From Flavobacterium segetis (GTDB lineage Bacteria > Bacteroidota > Bacteroidia > Flavobacteriales > Flavobacteriaceae): a stretch of 64,000 nucleotides of DNA. Shown piece by piece: positions 61,734 to 64,000 of this stretch (position 1 is the stretch's first letter; the number at the start of each line of letters is the position of its first letter). The notes under the pieces are model-generated. The model worked only from the letters and a program-made list of their open reading frames with translations, was not told the origin of the DNA and did not search any database. The stretch covers positions 248,001-312,000 of the forward strand of contig NZ_FQWE01000005.1 of NCBI RefSeq assembly GCF_900129575.1, in the 5' to 3' direction. The position numbers and the translations under genes are program-made.

Positions 61734-62180
61734 ATGGAACTTATTTTAAGACAAGACGTTCAAAATTTAGGATTTAAAGATGATATTGTATCGGTAAAAA
61801 ATGGTTATGGACGTAACTTTTTGATTCCAACTGGTCAAGCTCATTTAGCAACTTCTTCTGCAAAGAAAGTATTAGCTGAAAATCTAAAACAAAGAGCACA
61901 CAAAGAGGCTAAAGTAGTTGGAGATGCAAAAGCATTAGCAGATGCACTGAAAGCTATTGAAATTAAAATCTTTGCAAAAGCAGGTGGAGAAAAATTGTTT
62001 GGTTCAATCACGAATATAGATATCGCAGAAGCTTTAGCAAAAGGTGGCCAACAAGTAGATAGAAAATTCATTACCAGCGGTATTGTAAAGCGCACTGGTA
62101 AATATAGCGCTAGCGTTCGTTTACACAGAGACGTGATCGTTGAATTGGATTATGAAATTGTTGCAGAAATTAGCAATTAA
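61734..62180 (+). CDS. rplI: 50S ribosomal protein L9
   Basis: 148 residues. N-terminal rRNA-binding domain MELILRQDVQNLGFKDDIVS, VKNGYGRNFLIPTGQAHLAT; a long connecting helix; and a C-terminal domain with KLFGSITNIDIAEALAKGGQ. 64 bp separate it from rpsR. Last gene of the operon, before a perfect-stem terminator. Confidence 0.98.
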   Translation: MELILRQDVQNLGFKDDIVSVKNGYGRNFLIPTGQAHLATSSAKKVLAENLKQRAHKEAKVVGDAKALADALKAIEIKIFAKAGGEKLFGSITNIDIAEALAKGGQQVDRKFITSGIVKRTGKYSASVRLHRDVIVELDYEIVAEISN

Positions 62181-62206
62181 TTAATATTTTGTTCACATTA
62201 AAAAAA

Positions 62207-62231
62207 AATCACTCTCAGGAGTGATTTTTTT
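62207..62231 (+). terminator. Terminator of the rpsF-rpsR-rplI operon
   Basis: ATCACTC-TCAG-GAGTGAT stem-loop (62208-62225), extended by A/T pairs, with a following T run, 28 bp after the rplI stop. Confidence 0.9.
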
Positions 62232-62270
62232 TTGTTTAATTTCGCTCCACAAATAACATAAATTTAACTG

Positions 62271-64000
62271 ATGAAAAAAATTATTACTTCACTATTAATG
62301 CTTTGTAGTTTTTTTGCTGTGATGGGGCAAACTACTACTTCAAGTATTAAAGGAATTGTAAAAACTGCAACAGGTGAAACGCTACCTGCTGCCACAATTC
62401 AAGCAATTCATACCCCAACGGGTTCTAAGTATTCCGCTCTGTCAAATGCGGATGGTAGGTATAGTATGCTTAACATGCGAATTGGCGGACCATACAAAGT
62501 TACAATAACCTTTGTTGGCTATGAGTCCTCTGTGTACAATGAAGTATATTTAGAATTAGGTAAAGCATTGCTGCTAGATGCAGTTTTAAACGACCAAAGT
62601 CAACAATTATCTGAAGTAAAAGTTGCTGGAGCGAAAAACAAAGTTTTTGGTAGCGGTAGAACGGGAGCGGAGACAACTATTGGTCGAAAAGAATTAACAG
62701 CTTTGCCAACAATTTCTAGATCTGCCGAGGATTTTACTCGTTTAGAGCCTTCTGCTAGTGGTGGTTCTTTTGGAGGTCGCAACGATCAATACAACAGTTA
62801 CTCATTAAATGGTGCAGTTTTTAATAATCCTTTCGGATTAGATGCTGCAACTCCCGGCGGACAAACAGGTTCTCAGCCTATTTCACTTGATGCAATTGAG
62901 CAAATTCAAGTGGCGACTGCACCGTATGATGTTACATTATCAGGTTTTACAGGTGCCTCAGTAAATGCTGTTACTAAGTCTGGTTCAAATGAGTTTCATG
63001 GTACAGTCTACGCATACTTTAGAAACCAAGATTTAACAGGTAGCAAAATTAATGGTGAGAAAATATTTGTTCCTTCTTTAGAGCAAACTCAGGCAGGATT
63101 TAGTATTGGTGGTCCAATTATTAAAAATAAATTATTCTTTTTTGCTAATTATGAAATAGATAAGAGAAGTGACTTAGGTTCTAATTTTGTTGCTAATAAT
63201 GGTGACGCAATTGTTGGAGTAAATGAATCACGCGTTTTAGAATCAGACTTAGTAGCTGTTTCAGCAGCTTTGAGTGGTTTAGGTTACAATACAGGTGCTT
63301 ATCAAGGTTTTAGACACAACTCTGATTCTAACAAAGGAATAATTAAGTTGGATTGGAATATTAATGACAACAACAAATTAGCCGTAATTTATAATTTTTT
63401 GGATGCATCCAAAGATAAACCAGCACATCCATCTGCTTTAGGTTTTAGAGGACCAGATGTAAATACGTTGCAATTTGAAAAGTCAGGATATCAGATTAAC
63501 AATAAATTAGACTCCTTTTTAGTCGAATTAAACTCAAAAGTAAGCGAAACTGTTTCTAATAAACTACAAGCAGGTTATACTCATTTTAATGATTTTAGAA
63601 ATCCGTTCTCTACTCCAGCACCAGTAATCAATATTCAGAGTAACGGTTCTAACTACATAATTGCAGGACATGAACCGTTTTCTATAAATAATACTTTAGA
63701 CCAAAAAGTGTTACAAATTACCAATAACCTAAGTTACACGGTAGGCAAGCATGCTTTTACTTTTGGTGTCTCATTTGAAAAATATAAATTTGAAAACTCA
63801 TTCAATTTAGCTGGATATGATAATTTTGGTAACCCTAACGGTTATGCAGGTACATTCTTCTCTCCATATTTTAGTGTTCAAGATTTTTTAATTGATGCTG
63901 CTAAACCTTTTGCTACAAGTATTATTGCTCAAAATTTGAAATATGCTCAAGATACATTTGATGCAAAAAATTCATTTGGCGTAGGAAAAGATAATGGATG
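62271..64000 (+). CDS. Oar-like TonB-dependent outer-membrane receptor (3' end cut off)
   Basis: The first 576 residues are present. Signal peptide (MKKIITSLLMLCSFFAVMGQ), then a carboxypeptidase-regulatory-like domain (SIKGIVKTATGETLPAATIQ; YSMLNMRIGGPYKVTITFVG), then a plug domain (SAEDFTRLEPSASGGSFGG, FGLDAATPGGQTGSQPISLD, AIEQIQVATAPYDVTLSGFT) and the first barrel strands (FFFFANYEIDKR). This is the Oar layout, not SusC; no SusC signature and no SusD gene before it. The family is named for a Myxococcus adhesion-linked protein; in Flavobacteriia it may import peptides or take part in surface functions. The C-terminus lies beyond the right edge. Confidence 0.92.
   Translation, partial: MKKIITSLLMLCSFFAVMGQTTTSSIKGIVKTATGETLPAATIQAIHTPTGSKYSALSNADGRYSMLNMRIGGPYKVTITFVGYESSVYNEVYLELGKALLLDAVLNDQSQQLSEVKVAGAKNKVFGSGRTGAETTIGRKELTALPTISRSAEDFTRLEPSASGGSFGGRNDQYNSYSLNGAVFNNPFGLDAATPGGQTGSQPISLDAIEQIQVATAPYDVTLSGFTGASVNAVTKSGSNEFHGTVYAYFRNQDLTGSKINGEKIFVPSLEQTQAGFSIGGPIIKNKLFFFANYEIDKRSDLGSNFVANNGDAIVGVNESRVLESDLVAVSAALSGLGYNTGAYQGFRHNSDSNKGIIKLDWNINDNNKLAVIYNFLDASKDKPAHPSALGFRGPDVNTLQFEKSGYQINNKLDSFLVELNSKVSETVSNKLQAGYTHFNDFRNPFSTPAPVINIQSNGSNYIIAGHEPFSINNTLDQKVLQITNNLSYTVGKHAFTFGVSFEKYKFENSFNLAGYDNFGNPNGYAGTFFSPYFSVQDFLIDAAKPFATSIIAQNLKYAQDTFDAKNSFGVGKDNG

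Overview
The window is AT-rich, densely coding DNA from a member of the Bacteroidota, almost certainly a Flavobacterium-like aquatic Flavobacteriia. The signs are SusC/SusD outer-membrane uptake genes, BT_3928-type and DUF1599 proteins, an Oar-like TonB-dependent receptor, a proteorhodopsin beside a blh carotenoid oxygenase, poor Shine-Dalgarno sequences, and promoter -7 boxes of the flavobacterial form TAnnTTTG. No rRNA, tRNA, CRISPR array, insertion sequence or phage gene was found.

Layout. 1-3566 (-): C-terminally cut TamB/AsmA-like envelope giant. 3.9-5.9 kb: small hydrophilic protein, cytochrome b561-like protein, thioesterase and a small membrane protein, all (-). 6.3-8.2 kb: dnaK. 8.3-10.1 kb: blh and proteorhodopsin, divergent, a retinal-based light-driven proton pump module. 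10.6-13.2 kb: large secreted zinc metalloprotease. 13.5-18.1 kb: corA, then pta and ackA for acetate/ATP formation. 18.2-30.5 kb: a complete polysaccharide utilization locus: triple-Y/HTH membrane regulator, SusC, SusD, LamG-type surface lipoprotein, a glucoamylase-domain (GH144-like) lipoprotein and a GH3 beta-glucosidase. The gene set fits a beta-glucan, possibly beta-1,2-glucan. 30.7-35.8 kb: M28 peptidase, PAS histidine kinase, outer-membrane protein, kdsA and a lipoprotein.

36.1-43.8 kb is a divergon. A five-gene minus-strand operon (TolC, adaptor, RND pump, PII-like protein, DUF2892) faces two YeeE/YedE sulfur-permease halves, with a Crp/Fnr-like dyad between them. 43.8-45.8 kb pairs a lysoplasmalogenase with an alkylglycerol-monooxygenase-like desaturase (ether-lipid theme). 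45.9-52.6 kb holds housekeeping genes common to the phylum: clpS, prmA, a porin, tpiA, a TlpA-like lipoprotein, a MauE/DoxX-redoxin protein, DUF1599 and folP. 52.6-60.9 kb: lipoproteins, rlmH, CIA30-like protein, nadC, a YihY-family membrane protein, DUF2147, priA and a LytTR regulator. 61.0-62.2 kb: rpsF-rpsR-rplI. 62.3 kb to the end: an Oar-like TonB-dependent receptor, cut by the window edge.

The least explained parts are non-coding. Two intergenic copies of a structured repeat (35283-35363 and 39936-40035) share a conserved core around a hairpin whose stem sequence differs between copies. Two degenerate arrays are phased at exactly 7 bp (36056-36118 and 57523-57550). The susC leader is rich in operator-like signals (11-bp-phased direct repeats, a perfect 12-bp stem-loop and a 12-bp palindrome). 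A lipoprotein carries two 21-residue His/Cys motifs exactly 60 residues apart. In several genes an upstream in-frame TTG or GTG lies inside a -7 promoter box, which argues for the downstream start; coordinates here follow that choice.
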